A stretch of 28,283 nt of DNA from Treponema sp. UBA3870 (lineage in GTDB: Bacteria > Spirochaetota > Spirochaetia > Treponematales > Treponemataceae), in assembly GCA_002392275.1 (NCBI GenBank), contig DGGQ01000079.1:1-28283 (forward strand), given 5' to 3'. Of the stretch, positions 7,287 to 15,243 are shown piece by piece; positions within the stretch are counted from its first letter, which is position 1; every line of letters begins with the position of its first letter. The notes beneath the pieces are model-generated. The model had not been told where the DNA came from, ran no database searches, and saw only the letters and a list, made by a program, of their open reading frames with translations. The position numbers and the translations under genes were made by a program.

Positions 7287-8159
7287 ATGACATTTGGAGA
7301 AAAACTCAGGCAGACAAGAAAGGCATCCGGTCTTTCACAGGAGGAGCTTGCCGAAAAGCTGAACGTTTCGCGGCAGGCAATCACAAAATGGGAAACCGAC
7401 AAGGGGATTCCGGACATAGCAAACCTTATGACAATCTCAAACCTTTTCGGGATTGCGATGGATGACTTCATATCCGAGGAAAAGAGCGCGCAGACGGCAA
7501 AGTCCAGACTCTACGAAAGCGTCACGGAATATGACATCGACGGAAAAAAGGATTTCGACATCAAACTTGGAAGCGCAAAATCAGTCAGCATAAGGGGCGG
7601 CGGGGATGAAAAAATCAAGGTGGTCCTCTCATCGGACAGTCTCCAGCAGCTCAGACAGGATTTCAAGACAAAAATCGACGACATCAAAAACCGAATCGAC
7701 ATAGAGGTGCACCGGGCAAAGACTGTGGGAGAAACTGACGCGAAAGAAAATCTCCATATAGAAATCGTGCTGCCGAACAAATATCTTGGACGCACGGAAC
7801 TGGACGCGGCATGCAGGAATCTGATTGTCAACGAACTTGAGTGCGGGAATCTTGAGTTCGGAGGAAGGTGCGAATATTGCGGGATAGAAAATTTCAGCGG
7901 AATCTTCGAGATTGACTGCAACCTGGACATGGAGATAGACCTTGGACAGTTCAAGGGCTCCGTGGAAATCAACCAGATAAGGGCAACATCGAGGGTCCTT
8001 GTCGGAAGGGAACAGGATTTCCGAACCATAGTCAAGGGGATTGGAAACTCGGTGGTCTACAGGGATGACGGCTCCCCCGCCGAAGATTTTTCCAAGCCCG
8101 ATTCCGAAAACATATTGGAGCTGTGCGGAATGAAAAGCGAGCTTGTGATTGAACGGTAG
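7287..8159 (+). CDS. XRE-family regulator with C-terminal DUF4097-like beta domain
   Basis: The first 68 residues of this 290-residue protein are a helix-turn-helix of the XRE/Cro type (LSQEELAEKLNVSRQAITKW at 18-37), as in many DNA-binding repressors. After a linker, residues 85-290 are a repetitive beta-rich region (KDFDIKLGSAKSVSIRGGG, then GNLEFGGRCEYCGIENFSG and GSVEINQIRATSRV) resembling the DUF4097 putative-adhesin beta-helix. This fusion is found in bacteria next to membrane or adhesin-type genes, and its signal is unknown. There are no TM segments, so it is cytoplasmic. The start has a strong AAGGAGG seven bases upstream. The adjacent nested repeat (7130-7187) is the obvious candidate operator. 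Confidence 0.85.
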   Translation: MTFGEKLRQTRKASGLSQEELAEKLNVSRQAITKWETDKGIPDIANLMTISNLFGIAMDDFISEEKSAQTAKSRLYESVTEYDIDGKKDFDIKLGSAKSVSIRGGGDEKIKVVLSSDSLQQLRQDFKTKIDDIKNRIDIEVHRAKTVGETDAKENLHIEIVLPNKYLGRTELDAACRNLIVNELECGNLEFGGRCEYCGIENFSGIFEIDCNLDMEIDLGQFKGSVEINQIRATSRVLVGREQDFRTIVKGIGNSVVYRDDGSPAEDFSKPDSENILELCGMKSELVIER

Positions 8160-8163
8160 AAAC

Positions 8164-8213
8164 CAGCGCCCCCCTGTTTGATTGCTTTGTCCTCAAGCAG
8201 GGGCTGTTTTTTT
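8164..8213 (+). terminator. Rho-independent terminator after the XRE regulator
   Basis: CAGC (8164-8167) with GCTG (8203-8206) and CCCCTG (8171-8176) with CAGGGG (8198-8203) build a long imperfect stem, followed by T8 (8206-8213). The T-run contains the stop codon of the convergent gene. Confidence 0.7.
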
Positions 8214-8985
8214 AGAAACGCCAGAGAACACCGATTCTAGCCGAATTTGATGAGCCGCCTATGAATCCCACAACCCATTCCGCAAGGGCCGAAAAATGGT
8301 CGGTGAAATCATATCGGACACCTGAAAGAATGTTCATTCTCAATCCCACTCCGACATCATTAAACGGTCTGTAGGTCCAGGTATTCATATCCCTGTCATG
8401 CACATAGTAGGTTCCCGAGACAATAGATACCGAAGTGGACATGCCAAGCCCCAGCTGCACACTGAGTTTCTGCAATGCCGCCGGTACAGTCTTTGGCAGG
8501 TAGTAGTTCCAAATAAAAATCGCGCCAGGATTTATTACAACGCTGGTTCCACCCGAATGGAAAATTGCCGTCATATTGTGGCCAACGCTTGAATCAAAAT
8601 AATCCCATCCCTGGCCATTCCAGTGGTATCCGGGGTAATCCTGGACAGAAGGAAATCCCGCATACGACTTTCCAAACGCAACAGGAACCTGCACCTCAAC
8701 CGCAAAACGCTGCCGCCCCCACACCACGTCTCCGCCTATCGGGAGATTGAAGCCAACCGCCGGTGTAACTTCAAAAGCATTTAGACAATACTGATAATAA
8801 TTGTAGGGCGGCAAATAAGCCGTGGAGCTAGGTGTCGATATAGACCCCATGTCCCCGTTGTAGTAACCGATGGTCACTTTGCCGTAGGTCGAAAACTTCA
8901 CATCGGGTACGGCGAACGCAATTCCCGAGGCAAACACAACGGCCAGCAAAAAGGCGACCGTAGATTTTTTCAAAAACTTTTTCAT
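8212..8985 (-). CDS. Outer-membrane beta-barrel protein, unknown function
   Basis: The 257-residue protein has a signal peptide (1 to about 25, ending GIAFA) and a mature part rich in glycine, tyrosine and tryptophan with alternating strands (VKFSTYGKVTIGYYNG, WGRQRFAVEVQVPVAFG, ALAEWVVGFIGG). It ends in LWRF, a terminal phenylalanine typical of barrel proteins inserted by the BAM machinery. Length suits 8 to 12 strands. I recognise no named porin. I chose the ATG at 8985 because GGAGG lies seven bases upstream; an upstream in-frame codon at 9006 lacks such a site. A divergent promoter region separates it from the histidinol-phosphatase gene. Confidence 0.8.
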   Translation of the reverse strand: MKKFLKKSTVAFLLAVVFASGIAFAVPDVKFSTYGKVTIGYYNGDMGSISTPSSTAYLPPYNYYQYCLNAFEVTPAVGFNLPIGGDVVWGRQRFAVEVQVPVAFGKSYAGFPSVQDYPGYHWNGQGWDYFDSSVGHNMTAIFHSGGTSVVINPGAIFIWNYYLPKTVPAALQKLSVQLGLGMSTSVSIVSGTYYVHDRDMNTWTYRPFNDVGVGLRMNILSGVRYDFTDHFSALAEWVVGFIGGSSNSARIGVLWRF

Positions 8986-9030
8986 AAAATCCTCCAAAAC
9001 TCCCAAATGGGTTTGAATGATGGTTTTTAA

Positions 9031-9058
9031 AGCATAGCATATTATCCGATTATGTCAA
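9031..9058 (-). promoter_or_regulatory. Promoter of the outer-membrane protein gene
   Basis: On the minus strand, a perfect TTGACA (9053-9058), 16 bp, then TATGCT (9031-9036). The -35 box lies only five bases from the -35 box of the opposite promoter, so the two genes share a back-to-back promoter region. Confidence 0.65.
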
Positions 9059-9063
9059 ATTTC

Positions 9064-9090
9064 TTTACACAGCAAAAAAATGGGTATAAA
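9064..9090 (+). promoter_or_regulatory. Promoter of the histidinol-phosphatase gene
   Basis: TTTACA (9064-9069) and TATAAA (9085-9090) are 15 bp apart, a little short. The resulting leader is only about 15 nt, and the gene has a weak ribosome-binding site (purine-rich, no clear GGAGG). Confidence 0.45.
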
Positions 9091-9110
9091 ATTGAAGCGA
9101 GAAAAAGAAA

Positions 9111-9875
9111 ATGATGACAGGAAATTTTCACACACACACCACAAGATGCAACCATGCCTACGGAACAGAAAGGGAGTACATAGAGGCGGCGATTGAAAAG
9201 GGCTTCAAGGTACTTGGATTTTCGGACCACGTTCCACAGCCCTTCCCCGATTATGTCTCGGAAGTAAGAATGGGCATGGAAGACATTCCGGACTACACGG
9301 GAACTCTAGTCAAACTAAGAGACGAATACAGTGACAGAATCAAGATACTGATTGGCTACGAGGTCGAGTACACAAAAAAATATTTCGGCACGCTGATAAA
9401 AAAGTTGCGCGAATTTCCGCTGGACTATATCATACAGGGGCAGCATTTCAGTCCCGACGAGCCAAATGGATTTTATGCCGGCGACCAGACCGATGACGAG
9501 TCAAGGCTCCGCGATTATGTTGATTTGACAATCGAGGGAATGGGAACGGGACTTTTTTCCTATCTCGCGCATCCAGATTTAATCAACTTCACCGGGAGCG
9601 AAAAACTTTACATGGAGCAGATGGAAAAACTTGTTGCCGCGTCTATTGATTTCGATGTCCCGCTTGAAGTTAACATGCTCGGATTTGCGACAGGAAGAAA
9701 CTATCCGTGCGACAGATTTTTTTCTCTCGCATCACACATGGGAGCGAAATTTATTGTAGGATGCGACGCGCACTCCCCCGATCAAATCCGCCAGATTGAG
9801 GATGTCCCAGGATTCGAGGATTTTATCGTGCGAAACAAAATTGTGTTCGACCAGAACCTGAAGCTCGTCCTGTAG
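9111..9875 (+). CDS. hisK: Histidinol-phosphatase, PHP family
   Basis: This 254-residue cytoplasmic phosphoesterase belongs to the PHP family, whose histidinol-phosphatases remove phosphate from histidinol phosphate in histidine synthesis. The metal-binding residues are all visible: HTH (H7, H9), H15, SDH (D39, H40), E84 in GYEVEY, H112 in GQHF, H154 in AHPD, and D219/H221 in CDAHSP. These make a trinuclear metal site. Length matches the HisJ/HisK type. No other his gene lies nearby, so a different phosphoester substrate is possible. Two adjacent ATG codons (9111, 9114) could serve as start. The gene converges on the DUF3737 gene with an 11-bp gap and no terminator that I can see. Confidence 0.88.
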   Translation: MMTGNFHTHTTRCNHAYGTEREYIEAAIEKGFKVLGFSDHVPQPFPDYVSEVRMGMEDIPDYTGTLVKLRDEYSDRIKILIGYEVEYTKKYFGTLIKKLREFPLDYIIQGQHFSPDEPNGFYAGDQTDDESRLRDYVDLTIEGMGTGLFSYLAHPDLINFTGSEKLYMEQMEKLVAASIDFDVPLEVNMLGFATGRNYPCDRFFSLASHMGAKFIVGCDAHSPDQIRQIEDVPGFEDFIVRNKIVFDQNLKLVL

Positions 9876-9886
9876 ACAGTGGATTT

Positions 9887-10738
9887 TTAATTCCCCTTTC
9901 TGGTGATGATTTCCGTTTTTGCAGAGTCAACAAAATTGCTGTCCGCAATCACAAGACCAATTTCATCGGCAACAATTTTCCCCGACTCCACATTTTTCAC
10001 GCTGTCAATTTTTCCGTTCACATCAACATCGACGGAGCTTTTTTCAAACGAAAGGTCGCAGCCATCCATTGTGCAGTCTTTCAGCACAAGGTTTTTGCAG
10101 TAGCAGAAGGGCTGGGTCCCGGAAATGTGGCAGCCAATCAGCGTAAGATTTTCAGAATACCAGCCAAGATATTCACCACGGATTGTGGAGTTTTTTACGG
10201 TGACATTTTTTGTGTGCCAGAATGCGTCCTTTGTGTCAAACTCGGAATTGCAAATCTCAATGTCGCTTCCGTACTGGAACGAATATTTTCCCTTCATTTT
10301 AAGTCCGTCGATTTTTGCGCGCGTGACTTCAAAAAACGGATACTCGGATTCTTCGATGACTACATTTTCCAAAATCATGTCGCGGCATTTCCAGACAAAC
10401 TCCGGTGAGCAGACTCTTGTGTTTTTCAGGACAACATTTTCACATTCCCTCAACGCTTTGATTCCATCCATCGTGCAGGATTCAATCAGAATGTTTTTGT
10501 CATACCAGAGAGCCGCCCGACATTTTTCCGTCATCTCGCATGAAAAAATTTTTGCGCCATCGACATGCCAGAACGGATAGCGCAGATTGAAAAAACTGTT
10601 CCTCACCTCAACATCGGAGGCCTCCTTGATTGCGGATTCCCCATCAGCGGGTCCATCAAATCTGCATCTCTCAATCAATGCCCCGTGGATTCCGTAAAGC
10701 GCCCTCTCCTCATCAAAAACCATGTCCGAATATTTCAT
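9887..10738 (-). CDS. DUF3737 family protein (right-handed beta-helix repeats)
   Basis: The 283-residue protein is made of short repeats of about 20 residues in which an asparagine/cysteine-rich strand recurs (VEVRNSFFNLRYPFWHVDGA, ILIESCTMDGIKALRECENV, LVLKDCTMDGCDLSFEKSSV), the pattern of a right-handed beta-helix. It matches the DUF3737 family of bacteria, whose function is unknown; a role in binding or modifying carbohydrate is often guessed but not shown. There is no signal peptide, so it is probably cytoplasmic. The start at 10738 is chosen for the GGAGG seven bases upstream. It is alone in its orientation between two unrelated genes. Confidence 0.85.
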   Translation of the reverse strand: MKYSDMVFDEERALYGIHGALIERCRFDGPADGESAIKEASDVEVRNSFFNLRYPFWHVDGAKIFSCEMTEKCRAALWYDKNILIESCTMDGIKALRECENVVLKNTRVCSPEFVWKCRDMILENVVIEESEYPFFEVTRAKIDGLKMKGKYSFQYGSDIEICNSEFDTKDAFWHTKNVTVKNSTIRGEYLGWYSENLTLIGCHISGTQPFCYCKNLVLKDCTMDGCDLSFEKSSVDVDVNGKIDSVKNVESGKIVADEIGLVIADSNFVDSAKTEIITRKGN

Positions 10739-10993
10739 AAAACCTCCGCGCATTCCGCATTGCTATTTAAAATATACAAATTATTTTTGATTAAGGAAAC
10801 AAAAACTTTTGCCTTGTATACAAATATTTTGTGTGACACTGTTCTCCATGCTGCATCCCATATTTTCTGAAAGAAATATTCATGGAAGCCAAACGCGCTC
10901 TTGAAAATGCAATCGAACACGACGGACAATGGAAGCGCAAAAGCCTCGAATGTGGGAGAGGACAATTGGGAGTATTAATTTTTTCTGCGTCCA
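10739..10993. other. A/T-rich intergenic region
   Basis: No convincing gene is present. The only clear element is a perfect 10-bp palindrome TTGTATACAA (10814-10823), about 75 bases upstream of the DUF3737 start, which could be an operator. A TATATT box on the minus strand near 10770 may be the -10 of the DUF3737 promoter, but no good -35 accompanies it. I see no terminator for the cyclase operon that ends at 10994. Confidence 0.35.
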
Positions 10994-12784
10994 CTATTTT
11001 GTGTTGAACGCAATCGCTCCGTCCCAGTTTTCCGGCGGATTCTTTATAAACTCCTCGCACCTTGAGACCATCAGTTTGCATGCCTTGTCGTCGGGGGCTT
11101 CGGAAAGTGCGTTTGAAAAGTATTCGTGCGCAAGATTGAAAACTCCCTGCTTGTAAAGACCGAATCCCTTTTTATAGCAGTCCCTATATTTTTCGCTGAA
11201 CTCATCGGGTCCACGGTCGATTGCGTAGATTGGAACGGCCTTGGCCTTTCCCTTCACCTTCACATCATCAAGCGGGCGGTAAACAAATTCATCCGTGCCA
11301 ATATCGTCCTTCACAGCCTGGCTTACAAGAATCATGGAGCCATAAGTTTTAGTCAGACCCTCAAGACGGGACGCAAGGTTAACGTTGTCACCTATAACAG
11401 AATAGTCGGTCTTGTCATTGGAACCAATTGAGCCAACAATCACATCTCCGTAGTGTATTCCAATTCCGATGTTAAATTTCATTCCATCGGGCAGAACCAA
11501 ATCCTCAAGCGGAACGGACGAAAGAGCTTCCCTCATTTCATAGGCAGCGGCAACAGCTCGTCTTGCGTTGTCCTCATAGCTTACAGGCGCACCAAACAGA
11601 GCCATAATTGCGTCGCCAATAAATTTGTCAATAGTTCCGCCATGCTTTTTGATTATCGTACACATCGTTGTGAAATAGCGGTTCAAAAATGCGACTATGA
11701 CTTCCGGCTTGTTGTGTTCGCTTATGTTCGTGAAACTTCTTATGTCGCTGAAAAGAATTGCGACATCACGTTTTTCGCCTACACCAACTTTGTCACCATC
11801 CCTGTTGGAAGCTACATTCTCAACAAGCTCGTCGATAATCTGTTCCGGTACAAAACGGCTGAACGCTTTTCGTATGTTCTGTTCAAACTTGATTTTTCCT
11901 TTCAGCATGATTGCGTTCTGCATTATGCTTCCGAGCATGTTCGCGCTGAACTCCAGAAGGTCCAGCTGATTTTTTGTGAACACACCCTCTCTCACAGTAC
12001 ATACTGTTCCGAATGTATCGCCATTGGAATCGGTCAGATTGAAACTCTGGTATGCGGAAAGTGGAACATCGGAAGTGCGGAAATCCTCAAGTGGCTTGTT
12101 TGATTCAAGACGCTTCGGCGTGATTTTCAAAATGTTCGAATCCGGGAAAATTTCCTCAAAATCGGACGTGCAGATTTTCAAAAAATCATTTGTCTCGTTC
12201 TCGGCAATATTTGATGCGGAAATATAGAACGCCTCGACACCATCATTTTCATTAAGAAAAACTGAAACAGCCGGAACCTCGCAGAATTCTGTGACAAGGT
12301 TCAAATATTCAACAGCAATTTTTTCTATGGAATCAAGTTTCCCGATAAAATCAAAAACCCTGATTGCGATTGCAGATTTTGACGCATAGTTTTCTTTTGG
12401 AACGGGAGGTGTCTTCAAAAGTGACGGAGAAAAAAGCTGCTCCGTTTTTTCAACAAGGTCGTCGGTATCAAAATGGATAAAAAGATCCGCACCGGAATCC
12501 TCCATAAATTCTTTTTCAAAACCAAAACGGGAAGTCGCATAAACCGCAAGAGGAATCTTCTGGAGCTTCCCGATATTTTTTATCAGACGAACAAGGTCAA
12601 GGGTGTTCGGGCTTACACATCTTGCGTTGAGCATGATTGCGTCGGGCTGTCTGTTGTACGCGGAGACAACCATCTGGAGACCGTTCACCTCGTAGCAAGG
12701 TTCGTAGTCTGTCTTTTTATATTTCCCGGTGAAAATTGCCTGCGTCGTTGCAGACGGTTCCAAAATTAAAATCCGTTTTCCCAT
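10994..12784 (-). CDS. Class III adenylate/guanylate cyclase with pseudo-receiver and GAF-like domains
   Basis: The 596-residue soluble protein should make a cyclic nucleotide, most likely cAMP. Residues 1-120 resemble a response-regulator receiver but with EP in place of the acidic pair and Asn53 at the phospho-aspartate site, so it cannot be phosphorylated in the usual way. Residues 135-295 look like a GAF domain. The cyclase domain (335-500) keeps both metal aspartates (D347 in FSDIRSF, D391 in GDAIM), the base-contacting Lys387 and the transition-state pair N469/R473. The second base-selecting position is Ser462 (YSVIGD), where class IIIb adenylate cyclases usually have Thr. The tail (525-580) is TPR-like. 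It closes the chemosensory operon, 63 bp after the CheA-like gene, with a GGGAGCGG site. Confidence 0.9.
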   Translation of the reverse strand: MGKRILILEPSATTQAIFTGKYKKTDYEPCYEVNGLQMVVSAYNRQPDAIMLNARCVSPNTLDLVRLIKNIGKLQKIPLAVYATSRFGFEKEFMEDSGADLFIHFDTDDLVEKTEQLFSPSLLKTPPVPKENYASKSAIAIRVFDFIGKLDSIEKIAVEYLNLVTEFCEVPAVSVFLNENDGVEAFYISASNIAENETNDFLKICTSDFEEIFPDSNILKITPKRLESNKPLEDFRTSDVPLSAYQSFNLTDSNGDTFGTVCTVREGVFTKNQLDLLEFSANMLGSIMQNAIMLKGKIKFEQNIRKAFSRFVPEQIIDELVENVASNRDGDKVGVGEKRDVAILFSDIRSFTNISEHNKPEVIVAFLNRYFTTMCTIIKKHGGTIDKFIGDAIMALFGAPVSYEDNARRAVAAAYEMREALSSVPLEDLVLPDGMKFNIGIGIHYGDVIVGSIGSNDKTDYSVIGDNVNLASRLEGLTKTYGSMILVSQAVKDDIGTDEFVYRPLDDVKVKGKAKAVPIYAIDRGPDEFSEKYRDCYKKGFGLYKQGVFNLAHEYFSNALSEAPDDKACKLMVSRCEEFIKNPPENWDGAIAFNTK

Positions 12785-12847
12785 AATCCGCTCCCAAATA
12801 TAAGGCTCGCCTACCGATCCTCAAGAATCAATCTGCGAATCCCTGTT

Positions 12848-14401
12848 TTATTCACCCAAAAGTTTTTTTACAGTTCCAATCAATATGTCGCGCTTGAATT
12901 CCGCCTTGCTCACAAATGCGTCCGCCTTTTCAATATTGCTGTCGGCCATTGCCACAACGGGAACCTCCGAATAATTTTCCATGCGCCGGATGTTGTCAAG
13001 AAGAATCTCACCGTTCATTCGCGGCATGTCGTCATCACAAAGAACAAGGTCGAACTGTTTCTGCTTGATTTTTTCAATAGCGTCAATTCCGTCCACAGCT
13101 TCGTCAACGATAAAGTTGTTCGCCATGAGAATGGTCCGTGTAATCTGCCTTGTCGTGTCAGAGTCATCCACAATCAGAATTCTGTTTATGTGCTTCTTTG
13201 TCAGGGCCTCGAAACGCTTGACATCATAACCACGAAGCGCACGGAACCGTCTCATGATTTCAGGAACATGGAGAATAGGAACCATGTCATATTTTTCATC
13301 AAACGCAAGTCCCTGGAGCGGAACAAAATTTTTGAATGCGGGCGGCAGGTTCTTTTTAATCAGCGAAACAAATTTCTGCACCGAGTCAACAATTATTCCA
13401 ATCCTCTGCGACTGGTAATCGACAATCAGGATTGTGTCCATGACATTCAGGCTCTTTGTCTTCTGCCCGGGGAAAAGTGAAGAAAGCGAGTAGACAGGAA
13501 TCTCCTCCTCCTCTGCGTCCTCATCAAAACCGGATTCGCTTTCAATAACGTAGCGGACAATTTTCTGGTTCTGCTTTGTCTCATAGTTCAACGGACTCTG
13601 GCAGATTACGTCAAAAATATATTCGGACGGAATAAGATATTTCTCGTCGTTCGCGGTTACAAAGAATCCCTGGTACTCCTGGTGGTTTTTCAAAAACTCA
13701 TCGTCCTGAACAAGCGACATGAAATTTTCGTGGCTCATCATGATGGAGTTCTGAAGTGTCTGGCTGTCGTTTGAAATCAGTTTGTACGCCTCACGCACCG
13801 CTCGCATATCGTTTTCAGCGAGAGATGTTTTCAGTATGGAAATCTGGTTGCTGATTATGTAGGTCCTCGCAATCATCTCCTCATGCATGTTCACAATCTT
13901 CGCGACTTCTGCGGATGAAATCTTTATAACGCTGTCAACAATTTTTGAGTCCGACTCTTCATTCTTTTGTTTTTCATCTTCCTGCGCCTTTAGATTTTTA
14001 TCCGACGACTTGATTCCGACAAGCCTCTCCGCATCGAAAATCTCACCGACCACGGCCTTGTCGCAAAACATTATGTATGGACGGACATCAAGCTCCTCAA
14101 GCTCCGGCGACTTTATTTCTATGAGATGGCAGATTCTGCAAACCTCGTCCGCAACCTCGCCGATAAGGATTTCGACATTCAGCCTAAGAAGAACCCGCTC
14201 ATCAACTGCCGCAGTGTATACCCCCTCCAACGCCTTGAGCAAATTGAAGATTGGCATGAAACTGAGCATACGTGAGTTGTCCTTCGTCATCCTTATGAAG
14301 TTTAAAATCTTTCGTGGCGCGGCGATATTCTTTTTTATCTCCGAGCAAAGACGACGTGTCTCCGCAAGATAGCATTTTATAATTTCGATATCTTGTTCCA
14401 T
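12848..14401 (-). CDS. Kinase-less CheA-like protein: dead Hpt, P3-like, CheW-like and receiver domains
   Basis: This 517-residue protein reads like CheA with its ATPase domain cut out and a receiver added. Residues 1-100 align with the CheA P1 (Hpt) helices, but the phospho-histidine motif HTIKGSSGMLGF is replaced by RMTKDNSRMLSF (37-48), so no histidine is available. Residues 155-230 match the P3 dimerisation helices (ISSAEVAKIVNMHEEMIART; then LQNSIMMSHENF). The ATPase domain P4, normally about 180 residues between P3 and P5, is absent. Residues 240-395 are a P5/CheW-like SH3 pair with an acidic insert. Residues 407-517 form a receiver with D412/D413, phospho-site D456 and K499, but Ala486 at the conserved Thr/Ser position. 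It overlaps cheR by 25 bases. An extended CheV is the alternative reading. Confidence 0.82.
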   Translation of the reverse strand: MEQDIEIIKCYLAETRRLCSEIKKNIAAPRKILNFIRMTKDNSRMLSFMPIFNLLKALEGVYTAAVDERVLLRLNVEILIGEVADEVCRICHLIEIKSPELEELDVRPYIMFCDKAVVGEIFDAERLVGIKSSDKNLKAQEDEKQKNEESDSKIVDSVIKISSAEVAKIVNMHEEMIARTYIISNQISILKTSLAENDMRAVREAYKLISNDSQTLQNSIMMSHENFMSLVQDDEFLKNHQEYQGFFVTANDEKYLIPSEYIFDVICQSPLNYETKQNQKIVRYVIESESGFDEDAEEEEIPVYSLSSLFPGQKTKSLNVMDTILIVDYQSQRIGIIVDSVQKFVSLIKKNLPPAFKNFVPLQGLAFDEKYDMVPILHVPEIMRRFRALRGYDVKRFEALTKKHINRILIVDDSDTTRQITRTILMANNFIVDEAVDGIDAIEKIKQKQFDLVLCDDDMPRMNGEILLDNIRRMENYSEVPVVAMADSNIEKADAFVSKAEFKRDILIGTVKKLLGE

Positions 14402-15222
14402 ACGTCCTCCTTGTTTTTTTTGCGGAAATAAAACACCTTTCCGTCGGACATTTTTTCAAGCTGCTCCGGCAGGATAGTTTTGTCAAGGCTCGCCACCTCG
14501 TTCATTGAAACAAAAAGATACCCCCCGGGAACAAGAGATTCCGCCACAATTTTTTCAAGAATCCTTTTCTTCATGTCCGAGCTGAAATATATGAAGACAT
14601 TCCTGACAAACACAAGATGCTGCCCCTTTGGATAGTCCAGAAGTTTCGCAAGGTTTATCCTCTTTTTTTCAACGTTCGCCCGTATTTCATCCGGTATGGA
14701 CAGGTTGCCGTCAGCGTCCATGAAATCTTCCAGAAGATTGTGGAATTTTGCTCCGTCCACCGTCCTCAACGCTTTTTTTTTGTATACCCCCGCCTCGCAT
14801 GCGGAAAGCATCCGTCTGTTTATGTCGCTGGCAATGCAGTCGGTACATATACCCATGGACTTTGCAAGGAGATAGAGCGAATAGATTTCCTCTCCCGAAG
14901 AAGATGCCGCGCTCCAGATTTTTATTTTTTTTCCGCACATCTCGGCAAGCACCGGAAACACCTTGTTTTTAAGGACATCGAACTGCGCCTCCTCGCGGAA
15001 AAAATATGTCTCGTTCACGGTCGAATAGTCAATCAGATTCCGCATCTCATTTGTGTCCGTGCTTAGAAAATCAAAATATGAGACAGCTTTTGTTTCGGAA
15101 GAAATTTCTTCTTCACGTTTCTCCACATAGTTTTTTATTCCCGTCGTGTGGCTGTCACGTGGAATTATTCCCGTACTTTTTGTGATGAGTTGTATTATCT
15201 TTGCAAATTCTTGGTCGGTCAT
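14377..15222 (-). CDS. cheR: Chemotaxis protein methyltransferase CheR
   Basis: CheR uses S-adenosylmethionine to methylate glutamates on chemoreceptors for adaptation. The 281-residue protein has the N-terminal helical receptor-binding domain (1-75), NETYFFRE (70-77) corresponding to the family NxTxFFR motif, the SAM-binding loop SAASSSGEEIYSL, the acidic ASDI strand end, and RNVFIYF corresponding to RNVLIYF. Length is typical and there is no TPR extension. It has an AGGA site before the ATG, lies 21 bp after cheB, and its 3' end overlaps the CheA-like gene by 25 bases, implying translational coupling. Confidence 0.95.
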   Translation of the reverse strand: MTDQEFAKIIQLITKSTGIIPRDSHTTGIKNYVEKREEEISSETKAVSYFDFLSTDTNEMRNLIDYSTVNETYFFREEAQFDVLKNKVFPVLAEMCGKKIKIWSAASSSGEEIYSLYLLAKSMGICTDCIASDINRRMLSACEAGVYKKKALRTVDGAKFHNLLEDFMDADGNLSIPDEIRANVEKKRINLAKLLDYPKGQHLVFVRNVFIYFSSDMKKRILEKIVAESLVPGGYLFVSMNEVASLDKTILPEQLEKMSDGKVFYFRKKNKEDVWNKISKL

Positions 15223-15243
15223 ATCTTCCTCATCCCGCTGCCT

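Noticed and set aside
10735..10965. 76-codon minus-strand open frame upstream of the DUF3737 gene
   Set aside because: No ribosome-binding site, no family, and it overlaps the likely promoter region of DUF3737.
11453..12103. 216-codon plus-strand open frame opposite the cyclase gene
   Set aside because: Antisense to conserved catalytic coding sequence, no ribosome-binding site, no domain.
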